Source: Gambelia wislizenii
Taxonomy: Eukaryota; Chordata; Lepidosauria; Squamata; Crotaphytidae
DNA: 64,000 bases
Direction: 5' to 3'
NCBI GenBank assembly: GCA_030847615.1
Contig: JAUMIR010000002.1
Coordinates: 193,733,809 to 193,797,808 of the forward strand
In this document: positions 24,033-34,104 of the stretch, one piece after another
Layout: every line of letters begins with the position of its first letter
Position numbering within the stretch: the stretch's first letter is position 1
Translations under genes and position numbers: made by a program
The notes under the pieces: model-generated
Told to the model about the DNA's origin: nothing
The model's database searches: none
Seen by the model: the letters and a program-made list of their open reading frames with translations, nothing else

Positions 24033-24586
24033 CTAAATGTTGAAAATACCCCTCATGGAATTCACTGGGAATCCTACCTGTCTAAATAGGATCCAGCGCC
24101 AATCCACACAACAAGGTTAAATCCTTTGCATATTTCCCCATCCTTTTTCAAAAACTGCAAGGGGGGGTGCACATTTGAACTATCGAACAACAAAAAATTC
24201 AAAGGGAAGCACAAAGTTGATTAGCTGGGTGAGAGTGGGGGCAGGGCTTGCTAGCAGGGCAAGCGTCTGCTGCCGCCATGTTGGATTTTCACCTTAGTGA
24301 TCGCTCACTACGACGATAAAACAGGATGAATAGTTTCTGTTTTGCTGTCCTATAAAATTGGAAAATCACTCTGTTGCACCAGCACAACTTGGATGATTTT
24401 AAAACAAAATGGCGGCAGTGAAGAACTAATGCGAGTAAATCACTTGTGGCTGCCATCAGGAAGGTGAGGCTTATAGGGGCTTCTGAGGCTCGAAAAACCA
24501 TTTAGACACGGTGCTGCTGCTGCAAGATGCCAGTACTACAAGGTACTTTGGATTTTTTCGCCTCATGTAGATGGGCCCCAGGTATC
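24033..24586 (+). mobile_element. Family-E MITE, near complete
   Basis: Runs from GTCTAAATGTTGAAAATACC to TGTAGATGGGCCCC. Internal landmarks shared by all copies are CCTACCTGTCTAAATAGGATCC, GGGCAGGGCTTGCTAGCAGG, CGCCATGTTGGATTTTCACC and AAAATGGCGGCAG. It has no coding frame of its own. At least six other copies lie in this window. Confidence 0.8.
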
Positions 24587-24959
24587 TTTACAATTTAAGA
24601 CTCGTGAACACTGTTGTTACACGTTCTGAGCAAAAGAAACCATGCATAAGGCCAGGGTATGCATGAATATTTGTTATGTGGTGACTGCAAAACATCTTTC
24701 CAATATCGGCAGTAGGGAGATGGAACTGAGAGGGGCACAGTTGCCTCAGTTTATCAAATACAGCAGAGCACCAGCTGATGTTCAAAAGACAAAATCAATT
24801 CTATTCAAACAGAATATAGATCTAGCTGACCACTGACCTTCTGACTACAGAAGGGAAAGGTTCCAAATGCAGTCCTTGAAATGTCCCAAACAATCAAAAA
24901 GCACCTTGAGGTGGATCTAGAGCTGGTCCTGCTGGGTGCAGTAGGGTGAATTCAGACAG

Positions 24960-25046
24960 CTGTGTGTGCGCGCGCGTGTGTGTGTGCGCGCGCACGCGCA
25001 CATGTGTGTGCATGTGTCAGAGAGAGATAGAGACAGAGACAGAGAA
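24960..25046. repeat. (GT)n/(GC)n alternating purine-pyrimidine tract followed by GA-rich run
   Basis: TGTGTGTGCGCGCGCG and further GCGCGCGCACGCGCACATGTGTG form about 55 bp of alternating purine-pyrimidine sequence, followed by AGAGACAGAGACAGAGA. Confidence 0.92.
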
Positions 25047-25384
25047 TCAGGTACCCCGAGGTGCAGCAAGCAAGTGTGCCTTTTGTGCTCTAATTCAGGC
25101 AGCAATTTGTCTTGGGATGACATTAGGAAATTATACACTTACACACTCTTTAGACATACAAGAGCCCTATTGCCTTCACCAGGTCTTCTGGGGAATCCTT
25201 TGCTCTTTTTTAATCTTTATGGTATTAAATAAAGTAATACTTACCAAAAAAAAAAAATAGGCTTATATCTTGGAACTAACCAGTCTCAGGTAAAGCCTGA
25301 AAAGGACTACACCAGAACAAACCCCTTGATGATTACAGCAGCCCTATGGTTGCTTAAAAAAAAAAAAAAAAACCTCAAAATTAG

Positions 25385-25562
25385 GTTTTCCGTGTTTTTT
25401 TTCCAGGCTGTGAGACTGTGTTCTGGAAGAGTTTATTTCTGACATTCACCTGCATTTGTGGCATCTCTGAAGATGCCAGCCACAGATGCAGGTGAAACGT
25501 CAGGAATAAACTGGTCCAAAACACGGCCTCACAGCCTGGGAAAAAACCACGGAAAACCTATG
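25385..25562. repeat. Long inverted repeat (palindromic element end)
   Basis: The left arm from GGTTTTCCGTG through CCAGGCTGTGAGAC, GTTTATTTCTGAC and CACCTGCATTTGTGGC is mirrored by GATGCCAGCCACAGATGCAG, GTGAAACGTCAGGAATAAAC, CGGCCTCACAGCCTGGG and CCACGGAAAACC. The arms are about 85 bp around a very short centre. The motif GATGCCAGCCACAGATGCAG is a frequent dispersed repeat in reptile genomes, as far as I recall. Confidence 0.85.
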
Positions 25563-26194
25563 GATGCCAGCCATGAAAGCCTTTGACTTCACCCTCAAAA
25601 TTATCACACAGCCTGTGGAAATAGTACATCTGGTAACATAAACAATCTTATTTTTTGAAAAAGAAAGCTGTTTTGAGCCAGCATAGGGTTTGTTCACAGA
25701 AGAAAACACTATATCAAGACCCATAGCAGAAGGTTCAGCAAGTAATCTGCTTCATGCATAGGGAAGTGGCAGAGACAGTTCTTATCAAAGATCTCTATAA
25801 ACAATTATTTTTTTAAACAATTAAACAATAAAAATAGATGTTTTGTTAATCAATAATCCCTGAGACATTTTATAACTAACAATAATTGCCCAAGAGAATA
25901 GATAACTGAAAAACATTTCTCTCACACACCCTACTAATTGATTTCTTTCCCCTACGGTAACAATTTCTGACTGACTTTTCTAACTGCCTTGGATGCTCCT
26001 GTCTATCAACAAACCAATTCTCACCAGCAATCCAAAAAGACTAGCCTGCAAGAACACTTGTAGCTACAGTTAAACCCTATGTAGGTGTACTTATCCATTT
26101 AGGCACTTTCCAGATAAAGGATACCAAGGGTATGCATAATAACTCTGCTTATTACCATCCTTGTTGCCATCCTCATGTTCTGGGTGAATTATGT

Positions 26195-26541
26195 AGTTTG
26201 TTGTTGTTGTTAACTGCTGTCAAGTTGACTTCGACTTATGGTAACCTCATGACTGAGAAATTTCCAAATCCCTCTGTCATCAACAGCCCTGCTCAGGTCT
26301 TATAGACTCAGGGCTGTGGCCTTGACTGAGTCTATCCAACTGGAATGTGGTCTTCCTCTTTTCCTACTGCCTTCTACCTTACCTAGCATCACTGTCTTTT
26401 CTAAGGAGTCATGTCTTCTCATGATACGGCCAAAGTATGACAGTTTCGTTTTAGTCATCTTGGTTTCTAGGGAGAGTTCAGGCTTGATTTGCTCTAGGGT
26501 CCAGTTATTGGTCTTTTTAGCAGTCCATGGTATCTGTAGAA
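26195..26541 (-). pseudogene. BovB (RTE) LINE 3' end
   Basis: The minus-strand translation runs from a KMTKTKLSYFGR-like stretch through IMRRHDSLEKTVMLGKVEG and RKRGRPHSSWIDSV to AVDDRGIWKFLSHEVT, the conserved C-terminal end of RTE/BovB ORF2. Then comes the tail, AAGTCAACTTGACAGCAGTT, with an AAC simple repeat. It is 5'-truncated at about 26541, inside the protein, and carries stops. BovB supplies the machinery for Sauria-type SINEs, whose tails it shares. Confidence 0.88.
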
Positions 26542-27006
26542 ATGATGCAGGAGAGAGCCTCTTATATGTTTGTCAGTTCCCTATGTGAGGTGGGGGTGGA
26601 TCCCTACATGCTAAACATACAAAGAGCAATGAGGATAGTGGAAGAAGTCAATGCGCTCGCTCCACCTCTTGTAGATGAGAAGACCTGCATAGGGCTTCAC
26701 TGTACTCACGTTTAGACTCTCTCTCCCCCCTCTCTTCTTGATTCTTCAGCAGCTCATTTACACTGGAACAATTTTAGTAACAAGATCTTGCAGGACTATC
26801 TTAATAAATATAGAAAATCAATTTACTAGATCCTCATAAAGGATTTCATACTATAATGGTATTCTTATCTATAGAATTAAAACATTAGCATAAGAATCTT
26901 AAATTACAAATATCAGTAATACATTAAATTAAAAATTATAGTAATGTTTTTAGGCCTGTATAAAAATAGAAGAAATTATATACACAGGGTGAACCTATGG
27001 TTCCTT

Positions 27007-27229
27007 GGGGTGCACCTACACCGTTGAAATAATGTGGTTCGGCACCACTTTAAGTGCTACAGCTCCATCCTCTGGAATCCTGGGATGTGTAGTTTTACAA
27101 GGTCTTTCACCTTCTCTGCCAAAGAGTACTGGTGCCTCACAAAATTACCAATCACAGGATTCTGTAGGATGGGGCTACAGCACTTACAGTGGTGTCAAAC
27201 TGCATTATTTCTACACTGTAGATGCACCC
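27007..27229. mobile_element. TIR MITE (family F)
   Basis: GGGGTGCACCTACACCGTTG on the left and CTACACTGTAGATGCACCC on the right are inverted. Arms with CACCACTTTAAGTGCTACAG and its inverted copy enclose a centre with TGTGTAGTTTTAC and GCCTCACAAAATTACC. Confidence 0.88.
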
Positions 27230-28185
27230 ATAGAGTAGCATTGAAAAGATTAGTCAAAAAGATTAGTCCAAAAAAAAAAAAAGTCTTACACAGTTCTCAA
27301 GTTGCCAGTGGTTAAACTAGCTGTTGGATTCTGAGAGCTGTAGTCCAAAAAGGTAATTTTTCCAAACACTGGTTTTACACCACCTTTGTGGTAAAACGAT
27401 ATTTTTTAAAATTTAAAGACCTAATGACATATACAGCGTTTACCCACAGCCAAAGGCTATACAAGCTAACACCCCTCCAAGGTATGTAAAGGAGAGCAGA
27501 AGCAGCAACACATGTCTGACAGGTGTATAAACTTCTCCCTCATTGTTTGTGTGCCCAGTATACATTGGGGCACAAGCTAAAACCAGTAATAATGTGTACA
27601 CTGCAAGTGGACTCCACAGAAGAGAAGGGAAAAAATGATTTATAGATATTTCCCACAATGCACAGCACAAGATAGAATAATTGCCAAGCAGTGTTACTCT
27701 GTATTTTGACCACATGGTCATTATCGGCATTCTGAGATAAGTTATATCAAAGCACACAAGGTTTGCTTAAACATTACCTTTTATCCTGGGTTGTTAAATC
27801 CACTAATGCTGCACCAACATTTGAAATGTTTCCATCTTTGCTTCAAAAGTCATCATTTCACATAAAATTAGCCCTCGTAATCCAACTGTTTTGCCTATTT
27901 CTTCAGGTCTGTTCACAGCCACAATTTCTTCAAGTTGCTGTTTCTTCAGTATCATTTAAAAAACAAACAAACAGGAGGGTTTTTTTTCACCATGCAGCCC
28001 ACCTCACCAAAGATCCTGTTGTGAATGCAATGACTTCCCTGTTTGCCATGTTAACCTATTAGACTAGCCTACATACCAACTTCATTGTTGGCACTTTAAG
28101 CTCATGCACTGCTGTCCTCCTGCAACACATGCTAGCAGTGGCTTCACCCTTGCTAGTGCTGAACAGCTAGATGTTTTGTTTTATT
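27230..28185. other. No gene seen
   Basis: Nothing recognised on either strand. Confidence 0.4.
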
Positions 28186-28355
28186 ATTTATTTATTTATT
28201 TATTTATTTATACTCCGCTCTTCAGCCACAAGGCTATCAGAGCGGCTTACAAATTGTTTTTAAGCAATAGCTATTTACACATCTACACTGCGTTAAGCAG
28301 TTTCCAATGTGTGTTAGCTAATCGCCCCTACAAGCTGGGTACTCATTTTTGCCCT
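28186..28355 (-). mobile_element. 3' end of an L2-tailed SINE
   Basis: Minus-strand reading gives GAGTACCCAGCTTGTAGGGG, ACACATTGGAAACTGCTTAA and GTAAGCCGCTCTGATAGCC, ending in a (TAAA)n tail. It is nearly identical in order to the right half of 41913-42184. The tRNA-like head is missing. Confidence 0.85.
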
Positions 28356-29644
28356 AATTTGCATAACCAGTCACAACAGAATATGGTTGGTATGTGCATT
28401 CAGAGGCATATCTCAGTCTACATCTTACTGGTTGTGGTGCAGCAATATGTAAACCCCTGTTTTTATATATTAAATCCCATTAATATTAATTAAATTGCAA
28501 AGGAGCAATGTAGTGCATTCTTCATAAGAATATTATTCCTTATAAGAACAATTTTTATATCTATCATAGCATCCCCCCTCCTTGTCTCACACTTGCACCC
28601 CTGTGCTTTTCTGGTAGACAAGGGTCTCTTAGTGCAACTCCATTTCCTGACAAAGCAAACCTGACACTTTCTTTGTACATATGTAGCCAATCTAACATGG
28701 GTGTTTCAAAAAGCGATCCAGAAATGGAGCCAATTAATTCACATATGTGTCGCAGTTAAACTGGTAGAAAGTGTTATTAAAGTTAGAAGAAGTAAGCACA
28801 TGGGAGAACAAGCCTTGCTTGCTGAGGAAGAATCAGCACAGCTTCTGTAAAGTGACAGTCTGGATAATCAGTCTTTCGGGAGCCATCCTGTTCAGCTGGA
28901 CTGGTGTCTGCTTCTGGCTTCTCTAGCTTGGAGCTCAGCTAGACGGGAGAATTAATTGCGTAAAATAGTGCATTACCTCACTATCACAGCAGTGGACTCA
29001 TAGGTCTAACAGATCCATTTTCCATAAACTCTTGGATCTAACAGATCCATAGCCCCCTTTTCATTATGTGCATTATTTATTTATTTATTTAACACATTTC
29101 TTACCCTTCTTTCAAGGAATTGAAGGTAGCATAAAATATTCATTCACACACATACGCATACACACATACCATGCTGCTATAAGCTGGTATATGACTAAAA
29201 GAGACCAACGGAGAAGACGGAGACAACAGAGTAAACAGAGAAGGAAAGAGTACAAAGAAGATCCCTTCTTTTGCCCCCTTCCCTGAACAGCACTTCAGAG
29301 CCAGTCTAGCAATGTGTGTGCACCCCTAAAAGCAGGATGTCTATATTGTAGTCTGAAACAATCCCTGTGAAAGCAGCTCTTGCCCAGCTGGCTCCCTCAC
29401 TCATGCCTACATATTTCACAGCTGTATAATTGATAATCTCTGCCATCCTGGAGAACTAGGTCATGAGGAGAGGCTGTGGGGAGGCACATCAAGAGCAAAA
29501 GCAGTCAGAATTGTACTCAGCTTGCTTCTGCAGCTTTCTCACCAGTAAATGATTCAACAGAACTGTTACTAGGATTTTGGGAGAGTCCATTGCCTGTGTC
29601 ACTGGATCACCTGCATTAAAGTTTACCAAAACTGAGAGAAAGAA
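28356..29644. other. No gene seen
   Basis: A TTTATTTATTTATTTA run at about 29075-29090 followed by ACACATTTCTTACCCTTCTTTCAAGGA may be a tail of another LINE/SINE in minus orientation. Otherwise nothing was recognised. Confidence 0.4.
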
Positions 29645-29872
29645 CAGCAGTGTGATTCAATGGAGATTGCTCTGGGCCAGTCTTTGGGTTCAAATCTTAC
29701 ATCTACCATACAGTCACTTGGTAGCTTTGGTTAAGTCACTATTTCTCAGACTCAGTTCCCTTACCTGAAAATCAAGAATAAAAATAATGATCCAGTTCAT
29801 GGGGCTGGAGTGAGTGAAAATGAGACATGGATTGCAAAGTACTTCTTCACCTTCTCTGAGCATTACAAAACT
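29645..29872 (+). mobile_element. MIR-like CORE SINE
   Basis: GGGTTCAAATC sits at the B-box position. It is followed by GGTTAAGTCACTATTTCTCA, GACTCAGTTCCCTTACCTG, AAAATCAAGAATAAAAATAA and GAAAATGAGACATGGATTGC, the usual MIR order of core and tail. It is considerably diverged, so it is old. Confidence 0.7.
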
Positions 29873-30510
29873 GCAATGAAGAATGCATCCAGATAGCAGA
29901 TTTTTCTAAAATCAGGATTTCTGATTTAGTGTTCAGCAGCCACCGACCACACAGGGAATATATTGAGTTCTATGGGGATTCCACCATGGCAGATTGCGTG
30001 GTTTTAATGTGGTGGACAGTACTGGTGGTACGTTTTGCTATAATTTATAACACATCTTTTTTATGGACAATGATGGTGGAAGATGAGAAACAGGTGTAGT
30101 TTTTCCTGCATTTCCGGTTTAACACAGAATTGGGGTGGGAGCAATATGGGGTTTTGATACAGCTGTAGAGAAATGTGCTTATGTCATGATAAATCCAAGA
30201 TGTGATGTGCAATTATATAACTAGAGCAGATGTTAAAAAATAATAATACTTATGTATGTTACATTGATTCAGTGAGTCTAATAGCTGGAACTAATGACTA
30301 GACTGAGGCCCCAGTATACAATTTGCTGAAACCAGGTTCTCTTTCAAGGTCTCTCCCAAAGTGCAAATCAGCAACAGAACAACTTTTTCAAATGCCAGGA
30401 TGGGGGTGAAATTAATGTACCATGGATGTCCTTCTCTTTCTATAGTATTGTACATCCCACAGGAACTGCTGTGTACATTTATACATTATGGATATATTTA
30501 TATACTTTGG
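29873..30510. other. No gene seen
   Basis: Nothing recognised on either strand. Confidence 0.4.
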
Positions 30511-30870
30511 CAGTGGCTCTTAACCTTTTCTTTATCAGGGACCCCATTTAAATACCTTTTGTTGCCGTGGACAGCCAAGACTTAACTCAAGATTTAAAAC
30601 CCTAATAATAATAATAACAATAATAATACCTAACAGCAACAACAACAACAATAATACAATTACACTATCCATTAACCCTTCCCTCAGAGGCACTGGATGG
30701 GGAAGGAAGACTTTTCTCCTACTTCTTCCTGCAGGTTTGTGGCTGGAGTGGATTGAATGGCAATGCGCAGGCCAAGCCAGCCAGCCTTTGCCTTGGCTCC
30801 TGTCACATGGCCACTCCACTGCTGGGCCAAGCAGCCTTCAAACCTTCACAGATCCCCTATGAGGATGCTA
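30511..30870 (-). mobile_element. hAT-type MITE, one end lost
   Basis: The left end CAGTGGCTCTTAACCTTTTC matches the inverted repeat of 8778-9147 and 13480-13850. The interior matches them in reverse orientation, with AATAATAAT/AACAACAAC runs at the variable site. The other end fades at about 30870 without a terminal repeat. Confidence 0.87.
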
Positions 30871-31462
30871 CATGGTGTAATCTAGATATACTAGATTCAG
30901 GAAAGTTTTCTTAAAATAAGGACTGTTTATGGAGCATCTTATCAACTGGCATCTTCTGCATCTTTCATCAGACCTCCAAAAGCTGATATTTTTTAAAAAA
31001 TGTTGTTCTACCCTTTCTTCAGCGGCCTCAGAAGTCCACTTCTAGCAAAAGGAATAAACATGTTCCCCTGTTTATCCTAACCCCTCCAGTATTTCACAGA
31101 TAAAAATGGGGACATTTAATATTATTTATTTATTATTACATTTTAACCCTGCCTTTCCACTAAAAAGCACTCCAAGTGGCTAAGAAGCATGATTACCACA
31201 AGTGGAAGCAATACGGACATTAAGATCCTTATAATAATCAAAACTTTATAAGGGTGACACTGAAAAGATGTGTCTTCATGCCTGTCTGAAAAGCAGGGAT
31301 AATGAGAACTGACTGCTGTGATTCCAAAGGGAGTGCATTCCATAGTCTAGGAATAACACAGCAGAAAACCCTCGCCTTTGTCAAGTAGACTCCACAGTGA
31401 ATAGTATCTGCAAGAGGGCCTCATAGCAACTGGGAAGTTTCCTAACAAGCCAGGCAGTCTCA

Positions 31463-32316
31463 GGGAGTCCTTTCACACTACACAATTATAGTGCTATGAT
31501 TCCACTTTAACTGCTCTGGTTCCATCCTGTGGAATACTGGGATTGGCAGTGTGAACATTATAAGATGGGGCCAAAAGACCCCGTTACTGCCCTGCCACCT
31601 CCTATCCTGTTCCTGCAATGAAATGGAGGTAAATGTTCGCACACTTACCGCCATTCCACTGCAAGAACGGGCTCCCTGCCTCCTTGCCGGCCGGCTGTAA
31701 ATGCAGCCATCGTAAAGGCTACCTTTACAACTGGCTGGCTGAAATCCCACTCGTTCTTGCGAGAGAACAAGCGGGAGGGAAATTCAAAATAACCCCCCCA
31801 GCTGTCAAATCAAAAAATAAAATAAAATAAAATAAAATAAAATATAAAACAAGCAACCCAGGTGCGGGGAAGGGTCCCACTTACCTTGATGTCCAGATCA
31901 TAGCAGGAAGTGCTTGCCATGGAGCTCCTCCCTTGTACCTGTAATCTTGGAACAGGGACGGGGCTCCATTTCCCGTGTCCCTGATTCCGTGACAGGCATG
32001 GAAGAAAACAGAAAAGGTGTTCTATTCACGATGTTTCATCGTGAATAGAATATCCCGGGAGCAGGACGGTGGCAGGACGGGAACATCACGGAGGGGCTCG
32101 ATGTCATCTAAAAGGGAGCCCCTTTCTCACCACTGTTCCGTTCCTGCCCCAGAATATAAGCCCCGTCTGATCATCTCCTGTAGGGAGGGATATCTAGAAT
32201 TCTCCATCAGAGAGCAGTGCTTCTCCAGACTACAAATCCCTGGAATCCATAGGGAGCAGCCACGCCAGTTAAAGTGGAATCCTAGTGCTATAATTGTGTA
32301 GTGTAAAAAGTCTCCC
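31463..32316. mobile_element. Family-F MITE carrying a nested family-A MITE
   Basis: The outer ends GGGAGTCCTTTCACACTACACAATTATAG and CTATAATTGTGTAGTGTAAAA...CTCCC are inverted. Inner arms with CCACTTTAACTGCTCTGG and GCCAGTTAAAGTGG are also inverted. Between about 31560 and 32190 lies a family-A sequence like 991-1607: GGGGCCAAAAGACCCCGTTA, CTTGCCGGCCGGCTGTAAAT, TTGATGTCCAGATC and GCAGGAAGTGCTTG. The large size is explained by the nesting. Confidence 0.82.
31806..31850. repeat. (AAATA)n microsatellite
   Basis: About eight AAATA units in a row, inside the nested family-A element. Confidence 0.9.
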
Positions 32317-32854
32317 AAGGGGCTTACCATACGCTGAAGAAAAGCTGCAAGGCAGCATCTTCCCTGCTGCCTTACTGCATGGCGTTGTAGTTCTTCCAGC
32401 TTTCTTTCATTCCAGTCCCATGGGGAACCAAGGTAAAACCACGTCTTTTTGCTAATGGGTTTTTCTGGTTAGAAAAAAGACACCGTTTTACTTCGATCCC
32501 TCATGGGACCAGAATGAAAAAATGACAATGCCATGTGGTAAAGCAGTATGGAAGACAGAACATTCCTACTGCCTTGCCACTTTTCTTTGGAGTGAAATAA
32601 GCCTATGAGATAGCCAAAATCTAATTCATTTAAGATTTTAAAGGTTCAAAACTACGTCAAACATTGCCCAAGAGATAATTGGAAACCAGTGCAGGGACAA
32701 GTTTGGAACACCCCTATTATCAACCCAAGCCTACCTCCCCCACTTGCACTTCAATGGTTATTGTGTCCTAACTTAATAGAAGGGGGTATTCCACTGCTAT
32801 TCTGCAGAAGCCATCCTTTAGAAGCAACGCATATCACTTCAAGATGTAACCAGC

Positions 32855-33079
32855 TGTGTCCACACTGCATAATTATATCAGTTTGATGCCAGTGTAATTG
32901 TCCTATGGAATCCTTGGATATGTAGTTTGGGAAGATAGTTAGAATGCTCCAGCACACTCCCCTCTCTGACAAAAAATTCCAGCTTCCTAAAAAAAAATAA
33001 ATGCCAGGATTCCATTTGTTGAAGCCTTGGCAATTAAAGTGGCACCAAAGTACTATAATTGTGTAACGGGGATACACCC
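32855..33079. mobile_element. TIR MITE (family F, diverged)
   Basis: GTGTCCACACTGCATAATTAT and ATAATTGTGTAACGGGGATACAC are imperfect inverted ends. The interior shows CTATGGAATCCTTGGATATG and a mirrored ATGCCAGGATTCCAT. Confidence 0.7.
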
Positions 33080-33544
33080 CAATCCTGCTGCATTGGGCAT
33101 GAAGGGTAGGTTGTTCACACTTGGCTGGAAGCTCTATTTAATTATTTTGTAGTATTCTGCCTTCCCTTGATTTAAAATTCAAGAGGGCATTTGTTCCCTT
33201 AGGAAAGATAAAATAGGAAAATGTAGCTGTGTTATCATTAGGGTAAACAATACATTACTCGGTGGAGTAAATGAAATGCCAAGCTCTGAGCTTGATGTGC
33301 CATAGTGCCTTAGTTTCTGTAGCATGCATTGACCAGCATGTACACTAGAGATAAAATCCAGCCACTCAAAAAGTTAACTTCTAGAGATTTAGGGAATACC
33401 ACCTTCAAGAAGCACAATGCAAACTGCAACAACTCTCCAAAAGGCAAATGCAAAGTGTTTGTGTGTGTGAGAGAGAGATAATAGATTAAATAGATTTAAC
33501 ACTACAAAATAGAGACAGTGTGTCCACCCCCCAGGTAACTGGAA

Positions 33545-33640
33545 ACTGTTCTTGTGCATGGCTTATGTGAAGTAGGTTAGGCTGACATCCTAACTCTCCC
33601 GCATTCGTAGCTGAGTAGAAATTTGAATCTCATTCTTCCC
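33545..33640 (-). mobile_element. tRNA-derived SINE fragment
   Basis: Plus-strand GTGAAGTAGGTTAGGCTGAC and GCTGAGTAGAAATTTGAATCTC correspond to the inverse of the usual SINE words (GTCAGCCTAACCTACTTCAC and GAGATTCAAATTTCT), a degenerate head with a B-box-like core. Confidence 0.5.
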
Positions 33641-33881
33641 AGAGTGAAGCAAAGGGTTTCATTTCTCCAGCATTTTGTCATTCAAAAAAGGAACGTTTCC
33701 AAACTCAGCTCCTTCCGCTCTCAGCCCAATATTCTATCTGTTGCATCACCCCTTGAGGCTCAAATGTGCCTTCTCAGATAGATGTTGTACCTTCTGTATT
33801 TCAAAAAGCCACCAGCCAACAAGCATCTATAATTCTGGATTAATTCTTAGGTGAGGGGAAGTCACCATTATCAGGTATGTA

Positions 33882-34104
33882 GGGCTGCTGACACACTGCA
33901 AAAATAATGCCGTTTAACACTGCTTTAACTATCATGGCTCTATCCTATGGAATCCTGGGATGTGTAGTTTGTTGTGGCACCAGAGGTCTCTGACAGAGAA
34001 GACTAAATATCTCACAAAACTACAAATGCCAGAATGCCATAGCAGTGAGCCATGGCAGTTAAAGCAGTGTCAAACTGCATTATTTCTGCAATGTGGCAGC
34101 AGCC
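33882..34104. mobile_element. TIR MITE (family F)
   Basis: GGGCTGCTGACACACTGCAAAAATAATGC and GCATTATTTCTGCAATGTGGCAGCAGCC are inverted ends. Inner arms contain CTGCTTTAACTATCATGG and CCATGGCAGTTAAAGCAG. Confidence 0.9.
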
